Shown here: positions 4,154 to 5,356 of the stretch, piece by piece
How positions within the stretch are numbered: position 1 is the stretch's first letter
Layout: every line of letters begins with the position of its first letter
Assembly (NCBI GenBank): GCA_029938985.1
Contig: JAOZTW010000398.1
Location: forward strand, 1 to 5,356
Reading direction: 5' to 3'
Length of the DNA stretch: 5,356 nucleotides
Origin: Bacteroidales bacterium
GTDB lineage: Bacteria; Bacteroidota; Bacteroidia; Bacteroidales; JAOZQN01
Made by a program: the position numbers and the translations under genes
Notes under the pieces: model-generated
The model's database searches: none
Told to the model about the DNA's origin: nothing
Seen by the model: the letters and a program-made list of their open reading frames with translations, nothing else

Positions 4154-5356
4154 TTATTCCATTTTTTCTACAATTTCAATATATCTTTTATCTTTACGGA
4201 TAAAATCTAAACTGGTTTCGGTTTCTAACCATTTTTTATCAGTAAAGCCTTTGTCTATTGCGGTTTGTAGGTTTTTTATTGCGTTTTCGGTATCTTTTTG
4301 TAGGGCATAATAGCACGACCAATAAATATAGAGCCATTTATTATCTGGATACAAACTTTCTGCTTTTTCTAAATCGACTTTGGCTTCGGGGAATTTACCG
4401 AGTTTAATATATGCAAAAGCTCTACTATGATAATGTTTTCCTGTTGGATTTAGTTCTATTGTTTTATCATAATATCCCAATGATTTTTCGTATTGTTTAT
4501 TTTGCCTATATGTAACAGCAATACTTCTCATATAATTATGATTAGTGGGTTTTAGTTCAGATGCTTTTTTATAATGGATTATTGCTTCTTCGTATTGTTC
4601 TAAATTATAATAACTATCTCCAATAAGTCCATAAGTAGCATCATCCGGTTTTAATTCCAATGCTTTTTTATAATAAATTATTGCGTCTTCATATTGTTCT
4701 AATCTATAATATATATTTCCAATATTATTCAAAAAAACATCATTAGTGGGTTCTATTTCCGATGCTTTTTTATAATAAATTATTGCATCTTCATATTGTT
4801 CTAAATTATAATATGCCAACCCTATATTGCTATAATAAATATCATTATCAGGATTTAGGTCTATTGCTTTTTTCCAATAAATTATTGCGTCTTCATATTG
4901 TTCTAAATTAGAATGTGCCCACCCTATATTACTATAATAAACTGCTTTTTTATAATAAATTAAAGCACTATCTGTTTGGTTATTATTAGCATATTTTACT
5001 CCTTCATTATTAAATGAATTTGCATAAATTTCTTTATCCTCTTGCGAAAGCCCTGTGGTGTCATTTATTTGTGTTAAATAATAATTTGTTACTTTTTTGT
5101 ATTCATAATTATTATTATAATATTCGTGATAAGGTTTAAAAACAACTTCGCAATTTGGTAGCCATGTTTTTATTTCTGCTATATGATTATCAGAAATTGG
5201 ATTTCCACTTAAATCGAACTTAGTTATATTTTGTAGATTTCTGATTTCTGGTGGCAAATTACTTAATTGATTATTCCTTAAAACCAAAGAAGTTAAATTA
5301 CTTAACCCAACTTGAAAATTTTCAATAAAGCTCTCATAAATTTCAAAAACACAAAA
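4154..5356 (-). CDS. LRR-TPR repeat protein, 5' end beyond the window
   Basis: Open from the right edge to the stop at 4154-4156, at least 400 aa with no in-frame ATG near the edge. The TTG at 5287 is internal, because in-frame residues before it (LSNLTSL) complete a leucine-rich repeat. Domains in order: at least one and a half LRRs (NLTSLVLRNNQLSNLPPEI, then NLQNITKFDLSGNPIS), a linker of about 60 residues, then seven to eight TPRs of 34 aa with repeated NLEQYEDAIIYYKKA blocks. The C-terminus, KGFTDKKWLETETSLDFIRK, resembles the ending common in Bacteroidetes TPR proteins. At the DNA level the TPRs form tandem repeats of 102 bp; one unit is 99 bp and the first is 78 bp, having lost eight codons. 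No catalytic motif is seen; the role is presumably protein binding. Localisation cannot be judged without the N-terminus. It converges on the toxin gene with 60 bp between. Confidence 0.9.
   Translation of the reverse strand, partial: FCVFEIYESFIENFQVGLSNLTSLVLRNNQLSNLPPEIRNLQNITKFDLSGNPISDNHIAEIKTWLPNCEVVFKPYHEYYNNNYEYKKVTNYYLTQINDTTGLSQEDKEIYANSFNNEGVKYANNNQTDSALIYYKKAVYYSNIGWAHSNLEQYEDAIIYWKKAIDLNPDNDIYYSNIGLAYYNLEQYEDAIIYYKKASEIEPTNDVFLNNIGNIYYRLEQYEDAIIYYKKALELKPDDATYGLIGDSYYNLEQYEEAIIHYKKASELKPTNHNYMRSIAVTYRQNKQYEKSLGYYDKTIELNPTGKHYHSRAFAYIKLGKFPEAKVDLEKAESLYPDNKWLYIYWSCYYALQKDTENAIKNLQTAIDKGFTDKKWLETETSLDFIRKDKRYIEIVEKME
4562..4960 (-). repeat. 102-bp DNA repeats encoding the TPR units
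   Basis: The motif TGCTTTTTT begins units at 4562, 4661, 4763, 4865 and 4943, giving spacings of 99, 102, 102 and 78 bp. The neighbouring stretch ATTATTGCGTCTTCATATTG is nearly identical between units, so the copies are recent or kept alike by recombination. The 78-bp unit lacks exactly 24 bp (eight residues, the IDLNPDND equivalent), keeping frame but removing the helix-B end and turn of the first TPR. Confidence 0.85.

Noticed and set aside
4059..4310. Plus-strand 83-aa ORF
   Set aside because: It spans the shifted toxin 3' end and the antisense of the TPR C-terminus, and has no features of its own.

Overview
The window looks like a piece of a Bacteroidetes (Bacteroidota) chromosome. It is very AT-rich. 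Both promoters I can place fit the phylum's TTTG-N(19-21)-TAnnTTTG consensus, the start codons have A/T-rich leaders without a clear Shine-Dalgarno, and the gene content (LRR-TPR proteins, a small RelE/YafQ-type toxin-antitoxin pair, many palindromic intergenic repeats) is typical of environmental Bacteroidales or Flavobacteriia. This assignment rests on sequence style only; no rRNA or marker gene is present.

Layout, left to right. (1) 1-176: tandem array of an 8-bp unit (consensus NATTGAAY) with a 72-bp higher-order period, running off the left edge. (2) 208-2463, minus strand: a complete 751-aa 2-oxoglutarate/Fe(II) dioxygenase of a large multidomain type that I associate with fungal, plant and some proteobacterial proteins, with its own Bacteroidetes-type promoter at 2551-2581. 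(3) 2582-3230: about 650 bp without genes, packed with palindromes, a 69-bp tandem repeat, a degenerate triplicated repeat, and an inverted pair of GTAGAGACG-type palindromes. (4) 3231-~3580, minus strand: remnant 3' end of a TPR gene, paralogous to the TPR gene on the right and split by a 190-bp MITE-like element (3262-3451) with perfect 17-bp terminal inverted repeats and a perfect 9-bp target-site duplication. Removing the element and one duplication copy restores a clean TPR-protein C-terminus and stop. (5) 3576-4093, plus strand: a two-gene toxin-antitoxin module with its own promoter. The antitoxin gene is intact; the YafQ-like toxin gene is frameshifted exactly where the family's conserved Trp (PDW) should be. 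(6) 4154-5356, minus strand: an LRR-TPR protein whose 5' end lies beyond the window.

How it fits together. The right half looks like a locus of tandem LRR-TPR paralogues. One copy has decayed to its last ~40 codons and was hit by a MITE, and a toxin-antitoxin cassette sits between that remnant and the surviving copy, so it is bracketed by ~93% identical direct repeats 721 bp apart. The dioxygenase is a separate, singly transcribed gene. The strongest novel observations are the MITE-like element with its reconstructable insertion site, the frameshifted toxin, and a eukaryote-like dioxygenase architecture in a Bacteroidetes-like context.
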